Positions 44,668 to 52,463 of a DNA stretch of 64,000 bases are shown piece after piece. Within the stretch, counting starts at the first letter, position 1. Each line of letters begins with the position of its first letter. The translations under genes and the position numbers were made by a program. Below the pieces are notes generated by a model that had not been told where the DNA came from, did no database searches, and saw only the letters and a program-made list of their open reading frames with translations. Source of the stretch: Lachnospiraceae bacterium UBA7086 (GTDB taxonomy: Bacteria > Bacillota > Clostridia > Lachnospirales > Lachnospiraceae); NCBI GenBank assembly GCA_002492525.1, contig DKZA01000010.1, positions 1 to 64,000 on the forward strand, given 5' to 3'.

Positions 44668-46593
44668 ATGGAAACGCCAAATATACTATGTGAGAAAAGA
44701 GAACAGATTATACTTAATGATCTGTTTGAGGATTTTAAGATTTTATTGCAGGACAGCGATGCGGCGGAAGAGAAGGAAAAGGTAAAAAACAGTCTCAAAA
44801 AAATGGCAGACAATACTACGTATCTGATTCTAGGCGAGGAAGGGGCTGGCAAGACCAGTCTTTTAAATGCGCTGTTTCAGGAGATGACATCTTTTGCGGA
44901 TGATTTTGCCGGGGAAATATGTGAATACCGTTGGGGAGAACAGGATCTGACAACGCCCCCGGTGGACGGTATCCAGAAGAAATTTGTCACCATGGAAAAT
45001 ATGAGGGGCCTTTCCATTGTGGATACCAAAGGGATCAATCGGTTTACGGAAGAAGCCAGAAAGAAAGTAAAAGAACAGATAGAAAGAAGCAGTGCTGTTT
45101 TTGTTGTTTTTGATGCAGAGCATATCAGGAGCCCGAAACTGTGGGATATTCTGGAAGGCTGTCCGCAGAAAAGAATGATATTTTTCCTCACAAAGTGCGA
45201 TCTGCTTTCCGGGAAGGACTTACATAGCAATGTAGAAAAACTCAAAAGTTATATGGAAGAAAGCGGGATATCCGCGCCGCTGTTCCCAATCAGTCATCAC
45301 AAGAAAAAGATTCGCGGGGACATCATGGCAATCGATGAGGTGCGTACCTATATCAGGGATAACGTGGTGGGTAACAATCCGATGCTGAACAGACAGATGG
45401 AAAATGTGGCCGAGATGAAGAGAATCATCGTCCAGTTAAAAGATTCCTTTGCCCTCAGGAAGCAACAGTATGTGTCTGACTTTGAAATCCTGCAGAAAAT
45501 CAATCGTTCATTGGATACTTATATGCTTAACCATAAGAAGTTTCTGGATACTTTTATCGGAAAAGTGGCAGCAGAGATTAATAAGGACATTGATAGTTAT
45601 GAGAGGGAGATTATTTCTAAGCTAGATCCCTATAAGATTAAGGAACGATTTAAGAAAAGGGAAGACTTTGAGGATTATCTGAACATGGTCAATGAGAATT
45701 ACAGAACCATGATGAGTGATTCCATCAATCGTAAGACCATAGAAGCCATCAAGAGCTGCCTGCAAGATTTGGAAATTGTTTTTAACGAGGCTACAGGATA
45801 CTTTAACAAAAGAGAAAATATCCTGGCGCTAAATGACAAGTTCTACGGAACACTTTCCCAAAGCCGCAGGCAGATGTCCGATGAAACCAGGGAGATGGTG
45901 GTTTCCACAGGAGAATTATACCGCACGCTAAGCGATGCATCGGAGAATCTGTTTATGCAGATCTGGAATGAACGTAAGAAGTATGATGCCAGTATCAGAA
46001 TGCACAAAGCCTTATCTAATATAGGTGGTGGTACGTTAGGCGGTGCAGCAGGTGCGGGTATAGGACTGGCAGGCCTACATTTATTGACAGGTGGCGGTGC
46101 GGTGGCTGCGAGTAGTGCTGCAGTAGCTGCGGGTAGTGGTGCGGCAACTGTGGGTGGTACTGCGCTAGCTGCGGGTAGCGGTGCGGCAGCTGTGGGTGGT
46201 ACTGCGACAGCTGCGGGTGCTACGGGTGTTGCTGTGGCAGGTGCAAGCGTATTTGCGATTGCAGGGCTGGTGGTAATTGGTGTGATTGCCGGGGCAGTGT
46301 TGTTTAGGTATATTTCCAAGAGCTTTTTTGATCCCAAGTCTGCGGACAAGATGGAGGAGAATACCCGGAAATGCATAGAGCAGTTTAAAAAAGAGGTAGA
46401 CCATACCAGAATAGAGATGATCGAACAGGTCACCGGGCAGATTACCACTATTTTTGAGAATGAACTTGCCAACGTGGATAATTGTTTTACGGAGTTTCGC
46501 ATGTCTGTCAATATCGATGAAAGAAAGATTCCTCTTTTGGAACAGCGTATGCAGGAGGCGGAAAATTTACTGTTAAAAATAGAAACTATTTAG
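44668..46593 (+). CDS. Dynamin-like GTPase
   Basis: A 641-residue protein. The GTPase motifs are G1 GEEGAGKT (56-63), G3 DTKG (119-122) and G4 TKCD (175-178). A long helical region follows (about 245-450), then a Gly/Ala/Val-rich, hydrophobic stretch (about 452-541) containing two copies of a 14-residue repeat and ending in a membrane-type helix (FAIAGLVVIGVIAGAVLF), then a helical C terminus. This is the order of bacterial dynamin-like or membrane-remodelling GTPases, with the hydrophobic part acting as membrane paddle. ATG at 44668 follows CGGAGGGA; the longer in-frame extension lies upstream of the promoter. First gene of a three-gene operon. Confidence 0.85.
   Translation: METPNILCEKREQIILNDLFEDFKILLQDSDAAEEKEKVKNSLKKMADNTTYLILGEEGAGKTSLLNALFQEMTSFADDFAGEICEYRWGEQDLTTPPVDGIQKKFVTMENMRGLSIVDTKGINRFTEEARKKVKEQIERSSAVFVVFDAEHIRSPKLWDILEGCPQKRMIFFLTKCDLLSGKDLHSNVEKLKSYMEESGISAPLFPISHHKKKIRGDIMAIDEVRTYIRDNVVGNNPMLNRQMENVAEMKRIIVQLKDSFALRKQQYVSDFEILQKINRSLDTYMLNHKKFLDTFIGKVAAEINKDIDSYEREIISKLDPYKIKERFKKREDFEDYLNMVNENYRTMMSDSINRKTIEAIKSCLQDLEIVFNEATGYFNKRENILALNDKFYGTLSQSRRQMSDETREMVVSTGELYRTLSDASENLFMQIWNERKKYDASIRMHKALSNIGGGTLGGAAGAGIGLAGLHLLTGGGAVAASSAAVAAGSGAATVGGTALAAGSGAAAVGGTATAAGATGVAVAGASVFAIAGLVVIGVIAGAVLFRYISKSFFDPKSADKMEENTRKCIEQFKKEVDHTRIEMIEQVTGQITTIFENELANVDNCFTEFRMSVNIDERKIPLLEQRMQEAENLLLKIETI
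46126..46209 (+). repeat. Two tandem 42-bp repeats inside the dynamin-like gene
   Basis: 46126-46167 and 46168-46209 are near-identical 42-bp units starting GCTGCGGGTAG, followed by a partial third. They are in frame and encode the AAGSGAA-VGGTAL-type glycine/alanine repeat of the hydrophobic segment. Copy number could change by slippage without a frameshift. Confidence 0.85.
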
Positions 46594-46634
46594 AGCATAA
46601 ATACCTATGTTGCGAAAGGAACAGGTTTATCAAA

Positions 46635-47945
46635 ATGAGAATAAAGAAGGACGAAAGACAGGTTAGAATTATTGCCTGGATCGAGGAACTGGAACAGTAT
46701 GCAAAGGCACAAAAACTGCCCATGCGGATTTTGGATGAGCTGGAAGAATGTAAGCAACTGGCATCCTCCAATCGTGCAGACTGGGATATGGTCAATCGTA
46801 CCATAGAAGAACTGCTGGAGAGCATCCAGGGGAAACTTGCCCCAGCCAAGGTGCAACAGGAGAATGTCATAGAGGAAGTTTCCGTGGAAGAAGTGAAAAT
46901 GCAAGTCAGAAAAATGGCGCAAAGATGCCATACGGAAAATTTCTCTTCCGTGGAGGGTATGGTAGAACGAAAGAATACCGTTATCCGCAAGATGTATGGG
47001 CAGCTTTCGGAAATCGGCCATGTGAGAGCTCATCTGGAAGAATTGAAAAATGAGGATCTGTATCTATTGTTTTTTGAAAAGTGCAGGATATCCTTTGAAA
47101 GAGATGTGCTGGAGATGGTCGGGGAGTTATTACAAAGTATCCGTAACAATTATGGATATATGCTGGATCATATGAGGAGTATGTTTCAAAGTATAGGCGG
47201 CTACAAGAAAGGTATGGGCAATGAAAAGTTTTATCTGGAATATGAAGCCCGCCGAGGCGGCATCGATCAAAGAGTACTGGGAGAAGTGCAGACGGCGGAT
47301 ATAGGAGGCAATGATCTGATATCTTTTGGACAGAGGACAAAGGATACGGTGAAAGGAATTGTCGGGAAACTGGTACGTAAAAGAAAACTGCTGGCATGGG
47401 TGCCGCTGATTGTTTTGCTGTGTCTGTTTACGGTGACGTCTGTGGTACGGCAGGAACAGAGCAGGCAGACTTTGGAGAGTGCCGAACAGGAGGAAACTGA
47501 GGATTCGCTGTTAAAGGATATAGCGGCGGATTTGGGAAAGAAAACAGTCGAATCCGTATCGGAGGGCGTTTTGCAGTCAATGGCAAGTTTTTTATTGGTA
47601 CTGCTTGCCAGCCTTGGCATATTGTCTATTGCGGTGGTGTTGGTAATCGTTGTGCTCTATCGGTGTTATCTCAAAATCCTGAAACGATGGTGTGACCATC
47701 AAATCTGTAAAAGATGCGGCGAGTATCTGCAAACGGAGCTGTCACAGTTTCAACAGAATAATAATTTCTTCCTGAAACTGGATACGGTTATGAGAAATGC
47801 GGTGGAGGAATATGAACGGCAGTATATGGAAGTGTTAAACAGTCTGTTTATGGATACAGGGTATGCGGATCAACCGGCTCAACAGGAAGGGGCTGCCAGA
47901 TGGGATACTCTGCGGGAAGAATGGGAACAGTTAAAATACAGGTAA
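46635..47945 (+). CDS. Two-TM coiled-coil membrane protein, partner of the dynamin-like GTPase
   Basis: A 436-residue protein of no recognised family. Residues 1-245 are helical and charged; hydrophobic helices are at about 252-272 and 317-343; between them lies a short acidic segment (EQEETEDSLLKD) and after them a basic Cys-containing helix (RWCDHQICKRCGEYLQ) and a helical tail. Both termini would lie on the same side, probably the cytoplasm. It begins 41 bases after the GTPase stop and is followed by the zinc-ribbon gene after 13 bases, so the three form one operon. A membrane anchor or effector for the GTPase is inferred. Confidence 0.75.
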   Translation: MRIKKDERQVRIIAWIEELEQYAKAQKLPMRILDELEECKQLASSNRADWDMVNRTIEELLESIQGKLAPAKVQQENVIEEVSVEEVKMQVRKMAQRCHTENFSSVEGMVERKNTVIRKMYGQLSEIGHVRAHLEELKNEDLYLLFFEKCRISFERDVLEMVGELLQSIRNNYGYMLDHMRSMFQSIGGYKKGMGNEKFYLEYEARRGGIDQRVLGEVQTADIGGNDLISFGQRTKDTVKGIVGKLVRKRKLLAWVPLIVLLCLFTVTSVVRQEQSRQTLESAEQEETEDSLLKDIAADLGKKTVESVSEGVLQSMASFLLVLLASLGILSIAVVLVIVVLYRCYLKILKRWCDHQICKRCGEYLQTELSQFQQNNNFFLKLDTVMRNAVEEYERQYMEVLNSLFMDTGYADQPAQQEGAARWDTLREEWEQLKYR

Positions 47946-47958
47946 AGGATGAGGGAAA

Positions 47959-48540
47959 ATGGACAATATCAAAGGTTTTATGAAAATGGTAAAAGTACCG
48001 GAAGGGACACATGGGGGCGCTAAGACCCAGATAGAAGCCGGCAATTTAAAAACGGTGAAGAAAACACTGGAAGAAAAGATGAACGAGAAAGTTAAGATTT
48101 ATGGCTTTATCGGCATGGAAATCTATGACCTTTCCAAAGACAACCGCATTGAGATTGCGGAGATTAAGACTTACCTGGACAAAATGGATGCCCTGAATGG
48201 TGAGATAGAAGAACTGGAAAAGCAAAAAGAGGAGTTGGAAAAGAAAACTACCAAAAAGAATATCTGTTCCTGTGGCTATAAATTAAAGCCTCAGGATCGT
48301 TTCTGTCCTAACTGCGGAGAAGTTGTAGAAAGAGATGTGATTATTTGCAGCTGCGGCGCCGAGCTTTCAAAGACGGCTAAGTTCTGCGGCACTTGTGGCA
48401 AGCCGGTGGAGGAGATTAGAAGTACGCAGCAGACACCGCAGGCCATGCAGGCGCCTGCCATGAAGGAGTGCATCTGCGGAGCCAAAGTGCCGGTGGGACA
48501 ATTCATGTGTTTGGAGTGCGGACGTAAGGTGGAAGATTAG
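47959..48540 (+). CDS. Triple zinc-ribbon protein of the dynamin-like operon
   Basis: A 193-residue protein. Residues 1-100 are helical with an acidic Glu/Lys coiled coil (IEELEKQKEELEKKTTKK). The C-terminal half has three zinc-ribbon units, each C-x-C ... C-x2-C: C103/C105 with C116/C119, C130/C132 with C143/C146, and C171/C173 with C184/C187. Multiple ribbons of this kind usually mediate protein or nucleic acid binding. AAAGGATGAGGG lies before the start. It may be the sensor or adaptor of the operon. A terminator follows. Confidence 0.85.
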   Translation: MDNIKGFMKMVKVPEGTHGGAKTQIEAGNLKTVKKTLEEKMNEKVKIYGFIGMEIYDLSKDNRIEIAEIKTYLDKMDALNGEIEELEKQKEELEKKTTKKNICSCGYKLKPQDRFCPNCGEVVERDVIICSCGAELSKTAKFCGTCGKPVEEIRSTQQTPQAMQAPAMKECICGAKVPVGQFMCLECGRKVED

Positions 48541-48585
48541 AGAAATAGAATATTGTAAAGGATATCGTTTTTTTGATTTAAAAAG

Positions 48586-48619
48586 GAGTTTATCGGAAGG
48601 GATGGTTAAACTCTTTTTT
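48586..48619 (+). terminator. Terminator of the dynamin-like operon
   Basis: GAGTTTA (48586-48592) pairs with TAAACTC (48607-48613), preceded by A-run and followed by TTTTTT. Confidence 0.75.
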
Positions 48620-48674
48620 AGTTATTCTAATAGTATATTTATATAGTAAATTAAAGAATTTCATGATATTATTA

Positions 48675-48691
48675 TACAAAATAATTTTGTA
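48675..48691. promoter_or_regulatory. 17-bp palindrome upstream of the MNT/HEPN genes
   Basis: TACAAAAT, A, ATTTTGTA is a perfect inverted repeat with 8-bp arms, 37 bases before the MNT start. It could be an operator for autoregulation. No consensus -35 box was found next to it. Confidence 0.5.
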
Positions 48692-48728
48692 CGACTGTAA
48701 TACCACAAAATAGTGGAGGTGGATTTGT

Positions 48729-49019
48729 ATGACAGATATTGCTACGATTCAAAAAGTCGTAATACCAATAGCAAATTTTTATGGCGTGAAAAGGCTGTAT
48801 TTGTTCGGTTCTTATGCAAAAGGTACAGAGAACGAGAAAAGTGATGTGGATTTGTTAATAGAAAAAGGAAAGCCTATGTCTTTACTCAAACTTTCGGGAA
48901 TGAAACAGAAGCTTGAGGAAGCATTGAATCTTTCTGTCGATTTGGTTACCACGGTTGGGGTGGAGGAAGATTTTAGGAATGAGATAGCAGATGGGGAGAT
49001 TTTGTTGTATGAAGAATAG
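48729..49019 (+). CDS. Minimal nucleotidyltransferase (MNT) antitoxin, MntA-like
   Basis: A 96-residue MNT-fold protein. GSYAKGTENEKSDVDL is the exact G-S-x10-D-x-D motif of nucleotidyltransferases, preceded by VKRLYLF. In type VII toxin-antitoxin systems, MntA transfers AMP to a tyrosine of the partner HEPN toxin and neutralises it. GGAGGTGG lies upstream of the start. The HEPN start codon lies inside its last codons (11-base overlap), so the pair is coupled. Confidence 0.92.
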   Translation: MTDIATIQKVVIPIANFYGVKRLYLFGSYAKGTENEKSDVDLLIEKGKPMSLLKLSGMKQKLEEALNLSVDLVTTVGVEEDFRNEIADGEILLYEE

Positions 49020-49349
49020 AGATACGGTTATTCTTAAGAAAATTTTGGATTATTGTAATCAGGTAAGAGAAGCCTGTGACATGTTTGATAATGATTATAA
49101 TAAATTTAAGAGCAGTTCGGTTTTCCAGAACGCTGCTGTATGTGTATTTTGCAGATTGGTGAATTGTGTAAAGTGGTATCAGAGGAACTAAAGACAAAAG
49201 AAAAAATGGTACCTTGGAAAGAGTGGTGTGGCATTAGGGATATTTTTGCACATCAGTATTCTAATTTAGATTATCAATCAGCATGGGATACAATTCAGAA
49301 TGATATGCCCGAACTGAAAAGAAATATTGAAAGAATAATAACTTTTTAA
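49009..49349 (+). pseudogene. HEPN (DUF86) toxin with a frameshift
   Basis: The frame from ATG 49009 encodes the HEPN N terminus (MKNRDTVILKKILDYCNQVR) as far as FQNAAV near 49140, then runs into a stop at 49191. The rest is in another frame: MCILQIGELCKVVSEELK, then GIRDIFAHQY, the R-x4-H-x-Y RNase motif whose Tyr is the AMPylation site, ending at 49349. Joining the frames restores a normal DUF86 protein of about 113 residues, so one base has been lost near 49136-49142. Either the toxin is inactivated, the position is a sequencing error, or frameshifting occurs. Confidence 0.85.
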
Positions 49350-49372
49350 TGGCATTGGAGGAGAACTGGCTT

Positions 49373-49618
49373 ATGAAACAATTATTCACGTACGCAGACC
49401 AATATATCAAACAAAGCACCTGGAAGGATTTTGCACTGCTGAAGTTCTGCCTTTTTGCAATGGGAGTTCTGGTCGGCATACAGATACCGGAAAAGAATAA
49501 GAAACACGCAGGCATTATCTCTGCGATTGTTTTTGCCGCCACCTATATTCCCTTGATGGCCAAATTTGTCTCGGTGATCAGAAATCATTCATTTATTTTG
49601 TTCGATGGTAGATTGTAA
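49373..49618 (+). CDS. Small two-helix membrane protein
   Basis: An 81-residue protein with two hydrophobic helices (FALLKFCLFAMGVLVGIQI and IISAIVFAATYIPLMAKFVSV) separated by a charged loop. It resembles small proteins of Lachnospiraceae labelled phosphate ABC transporter permease-like, but with no transporter partner nearby. ATG at 49373 follows GGAGGAG. Its last 30 bases overlap the convergent ECF S-component gene. Confidence 0.65.
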   Translation: MKQLFTYADQYIKQSTWKDFALLKFCLFAMGVLVGIQIPEKNKKHAGIISAIVFAATYIPLMAKFVSVIRNHSFILFDGRL

Positions 49619-50116
49619 ATATTTTAATAGCTGTAACAGCGGCTTATACAGAATCAGCGTCAGCGCAAAGTTGCCGCAGCAGTGGAGAATATCGTAAGGA
49701 ATCCCGGCGCTCCAGTAAGCGAAAGCAGCTCCGGGGCCGCCGGATAGCAGATAGGGAATGGCACAGAGCGCCCCGAACAGCAGGCCGAATATACCGGAGA
49801 CCACAGCCCAGAGGACAGCAGAATCCATTTTGTGGAGGAGGAGAACGATAAGGGCAAGAATATTCCAGATATACAGGTAGCTGATCCACCAAATGCCGAA
49901 ACCGAAGATGATTCCTTCCAGAAGTACAAAGACCAAAATAATAGAAAAAACCTGTTTTTTGTAAATCTGGGTATACAGGATGATCAGCGTGCTGACGATT
50001 TCGATGTTAGGAAGAAATGCCAGGCCAAGCTGCCCTACCAGCAGGATGGCGCTGAGCACTCCGATTGTGACAATCTGCACTATTTTGTTGGCAGGATTAT
50101 TCTGATTTAGCTGCAT
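49589..50116 (-). CDS. ECF transporter S-component family protein
   Basis: A 175-residue protein with about five or six helices (IVTIGVLSAILLVGQLGLAF and LPNIEIVSTLIILYTQIY are like S-component helices 1-2; WAVVSGIFGLLFGALCAIPY near 110). S-components bind a vitamin or metal for the shared ECF module. It starts seven bases after the DUF4430 gene stop, and DUF4430 is a transcobalamin-like fold, so a cobalamin or related corrinoid is the best substrate guess. Confidence 0.72.
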   Translation of the reverse strand: MQLNQNNPANKIVQIVTIGVLSAILLVGQLGLAFLPNIEIVSTLIILYTQIYKKQVFSIILVFVLLEGIIFGFGIWWISYLYIWNILALIVLLLHKMDSAVLWAVVSGIFGLLFGALCAIPYLLSGGPGAAFAYWSAGIPYDILHCCGNFALTLILYKPLLQLLKYLQSTIEQNK

Positions 50117-50123
50117 AGTGATA

Positions 50124-50531
50124 TCAATATCCTATCGTAAGGGTCAATTCGTATTTCTCCCCATCGGCGATGGGTGTCTGATCGGCGGAAGTATTGAGCA
50201 TTTCGTTGTTTTTGGTAATGCACCACCATTCCTGGTTGCTGTCATCGGCAGTTTCATTGTCCACACAGGTGATAAATAGTCCGTAAGCACCTTCTTCGCC
50301 CTGCACGAGGTTTTCATCCTTCAATACTTCTCCCAGATATTCGCGGTCGGTATGATAGGTAAAGGTATTTATGCTTTTGTCTTTGTGAATTACATCGACA
50401 GTGATTGTCTTTGCACCGGTAACGGTGGCTTTCTTTGTAAACTGGTAGATGCTAAAAAGCGCTGCAATCATAACAAGCAGCACGATCATGGCAATCAGAA
50501 TTTTCTTAATGTTTTTTGTTTCTGTCTTCAT
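50124..50531 (-). CDS. Membrane-anchored DUF4430 (transcobalamin-like) protein
   Basis: A 135-residue protein with an N-terminal anchor (ILIAMIVLLVMIAALFSIYQF) and an extracellular DUF4430 domain: VDVIHKDKSINTFTYHTDRE, YLGEVLKDENLVQGEEGAYG, EWWCITKNNEMLNTSADQTP. DUF4430 is similar to the beta domain of transcobalamin. ATG at 50531 follows TTGGAGAAAA. First gene of a two-gene operon with the ECF S-component, after a structured leader. It may capture the ligand outside the cell. Confidence 0.82.
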   Translation of the reverse strand: MKTETKNIKKILIAMIVLLVMIAALFSIYQFTKKATVTGAKTITVDVIHKDKSINTFTYHTDREYLGEVLKDENLVQGEEGAYGLFITCVDNETADDSNQEWWCITKNNEMLNTSADQTPIADGEKYELTLTIGY

Positions 50532-50674
50532 AAGTTTTCTCCAATCTTTGCTTATAATCTTAAGGTTTTTACAGCCGGTTCCATGCGGATTCTTCCTGTG
50601 GGACTCTTTTGCCGACAGTGGCCGGCAGGCTGTTGTGCAGAAATCCAAATCGTTAAAAGACCGATATCAAGTAT
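50532..50674 (-). promoter_or_regulatory. Structured 5' leader of the DUF4430/ECF operon (cobalamin-type riboswitch?)
   Basis: On the minus strand a TATACT (near 50669-50674) could be a -10 box, giving a leader of about 130 nt. It contains ACAGCC (complement of 50628-50633) pairing with GGCTGT (complement of 50571-50576), a GCCG/CGGC hairpin, and GGATT pairing with AATCC. GCCACTG and AGGAAGA resemble conserved parts of the cobalamin riboswitch, but the usual 5' half was not recognised, so the class is uncertain. Confidence 0.35.
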
Positions 50675-50837
50675 AGCATAGAAAAAATAGATTGAGTAGA
50701 GTTTTTGTGTTTTTTAGGTTATGGCGGAGGCAGGCGCTGTCATTATGCAGGTACTTATGTTTGCAAGTTCTTTGCAGATGGGGTATTCTTATCAGTATAG
50801 GCATTGCGGATAAAATACTGTTACAAAGGAAAAGAAA

Positions 50838-52130
50838 ATGGATTATACATTTTATGAGCTTGCCATGCTCTTTTTTGTTTATTCTTTTTTGGCATGGCTG
50901 GCAGAAACAACGGTTGCCACTGTTAAAGTAGGGAATTTTAGAAATCGGGGGTTCTTATCGGGGCCGTTTTGTTTTGTGTATGGGTTTACCGGCGTACTTT
51001 TAGCGGTCTTTTTGCAGGATTTAAGAAAAGACGCCTTCTTTCTCTTTGCAGGAAGTATGGCGGTGGCTACCGCAGTACAGTGGTTTGCCGGTAAAATGTT
51101 GGAGAGGATTCGGCAGAAAAAGTGGTGGGATTATTCCGGAAAGAGGTGGAACTTTGACGGTTATGTCTGTCTGCAGTATTCTCTGCTGTGGGGGCTGCTT
51201 GGCTTTTTGGCGGTGCGTTACGGCAATGCGATTTTGCTGGGCGGATATGAACTATTGCCGGATATTATCAAGAAGATTGTAGTCTGGTGCCTTTTGGGAA
51301 TAGGCTTTCTGGATCTTGCAGGCACTCTGATGGCGGTCTATCATGTGGAAGAGAAACTGCCGCGGCTTCTTGGATGGAACCAGAAACTGCAAAGGTATAC
51401 TTACCGGCTTACCGTTAAAGTTGCGGGATATGTGGAAAAGAGGATTGGCAGATCATATCCTTCTGTTTCGCAGAAGAGGGCGGAGGATGCACAGACAGAA
51501 CAATGTGGTCTTGTACAGGTATTTTGGCTGTTTGTAATCGGCGCCTTGGCGGGGGATATTGTGGAGACTTTGTTTTGCCGGATTACTGTGGGTGTCTGGA
51601 TGAGCAGGAGCAGTCTGGTGTGGGGGCCGTTCAGTGTTGTGTGGGGACTTGCGATTGCGCTCGTGACAGTGCTGCTTTATAAGGATAAAGACAGGCAGGA
51701 CAGGCATATTTTCTGGGTAGGCTTTTTCCTGGGCGGTGCTTATGAATATATCTGCAGTGTTTTTACTGAAATATTGTTTGGCAAAGTCTTTTGGGATTAC
51801 AGCAATATGCCGTTTAACCTGGACGGAAGGATTAATCTGTTGTATTGTTTTTTCTGGGGAATTGCAGCAGTAGTATGGATCAAAGGACTGTATCCGAAAG
51901 TGTCGCGTCTTATTGCAGTGATCCTAAAGAAAAACGGACAGATATTGACCGGAATTCTGATGGTATTTATGGCGTTGGATATCCTGGTTTCTGTGTTGGC
52001 TTTAATACGCTATGATACACGCGCAGCGGGAAAGGACCCGGTATACAGGTGGGAACAGTCCATGGATGATTATTTTGAAGACGATAGAATGGAGCGGATT
52101 TATCCGAATGGGAAATCAACAGAAAATTAA
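50838..52130 (+). CDS. Putative ABC transporter permease, duplicated CmpB-type membrane protein
   Basis: A 430-residue protein with about ten helices and two copies of the CmpB-type domain. Copy one has NRGFLSGPFCFVYGFTGVLL and WNFDGYVCLQYSLLWGLLG; copy two has RSSLVWGPFSVVWGLAIAL and FNLDGRINLLYCFFWGIAAV. The name given to this family (putative ABC permease) is not backed by an ATPase here, so its transport role is unproven. No strong upstream ribosome site other than AAAGGAAAAG. Confidence 0.8.
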   Translation: MDYTFYELAMLFFVYSFLAWLAETTVATVKVGNFRNRGFLSGPFCFVYGFTGVLLAVFLQDLRKDAFFLFAGSMAVATAVQWFAGKMLERIRQKKWWDYSGKRWNFDGYVCLQYSLLWGLLGFLAVRYGNAILLGGYELLPDIIKKIVVWCLLGIGFLDLAGTLMAVYHVEEKLPRLLGWNQKLQRYTYRLTVKVAGYVEKRIGRSYPSVSQKRAEDAQTEQCGLVQVFWLFVIGALAGDIVETLFCRITVGVWMSRSSLVWGPFSVVWGLAIALVTVLLYKDKDRQDRHIFWVGFFLGGAYEYICSVFTEILFGKVFWDYSNMPFNLDGRINLLYCFFWGIAAVVWIKGLYPKVSRLIAVILKKNGQILTGILMVFMALDILVSVLALIRYDTRAAGKDPVYRWEQSMDDYFEDDRMERIYPNGKSTEN

Positions 52131-52154
52131 GATAGGAAAGGGAGGAGGTTGTTT

Positions 52155-52457
52155 ATGAAAAAGGATCATAAAGTTACTTTATCACTGCGCGTACTCGTGT
52201 CGGTATATATCCTGTATCTGGCATATGGGCTGATCAAGGATTACGGTACTGCCACGAACCAGATGGTGTCTTTGGCTGCCATTATCGTATTTATAGCCGG
52301 CGGCGGTCTGATACTTGCCACATCGGGTTATAAACTGATAACGAAGGATTACGATGATGACAGAGCAGATGCGGAGGAACCCGAATCTAAGGGGCTTACA
52401 ACACAACAACCTGCAGAGGATGTCAAGGAACATAGTCAGGATAAGGAGGAGTATTGA
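52155..52457 (+). CDS. Small membrane protein of unknown function
   Basis: A 100-residue protein with two hydrophobic helices (SLRVLVSVYILYLAYGLI and VSLAAIIVFIAGGGLILATS) and an acidic hydrophilic tail (DDDRADAEEPESK). ATG at 52155 follows GGAGGAGG. It is 24 bases after the CmpB-type gene and six bases before the MFS gene, so these three likely form an operon. The family is not recognised. Confidence 0.7.
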   Translation: MKKDHKVTLSLRVLVSVYILYLAYGLIKDYGTATNQMVSLAAIIVFIAGGGLILATSGYKLITKDYDDDRADAEEPESKGLTTQQPAEDVKEHSQDKEEY

Positions 52458-52463
52458 TATTAG

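Noticed and set aside
46126..46209. CRISPR-like repeat
   Set aside because: The units are directly adjacent with no spacers and are in frame within a gene.
45843..46511. 222-residue minus-strand frame rich in Ala and Pro
   Set aside because: It is the complement of the glycine/alanine repeat of the dynamin-like gene, not an independent protein.
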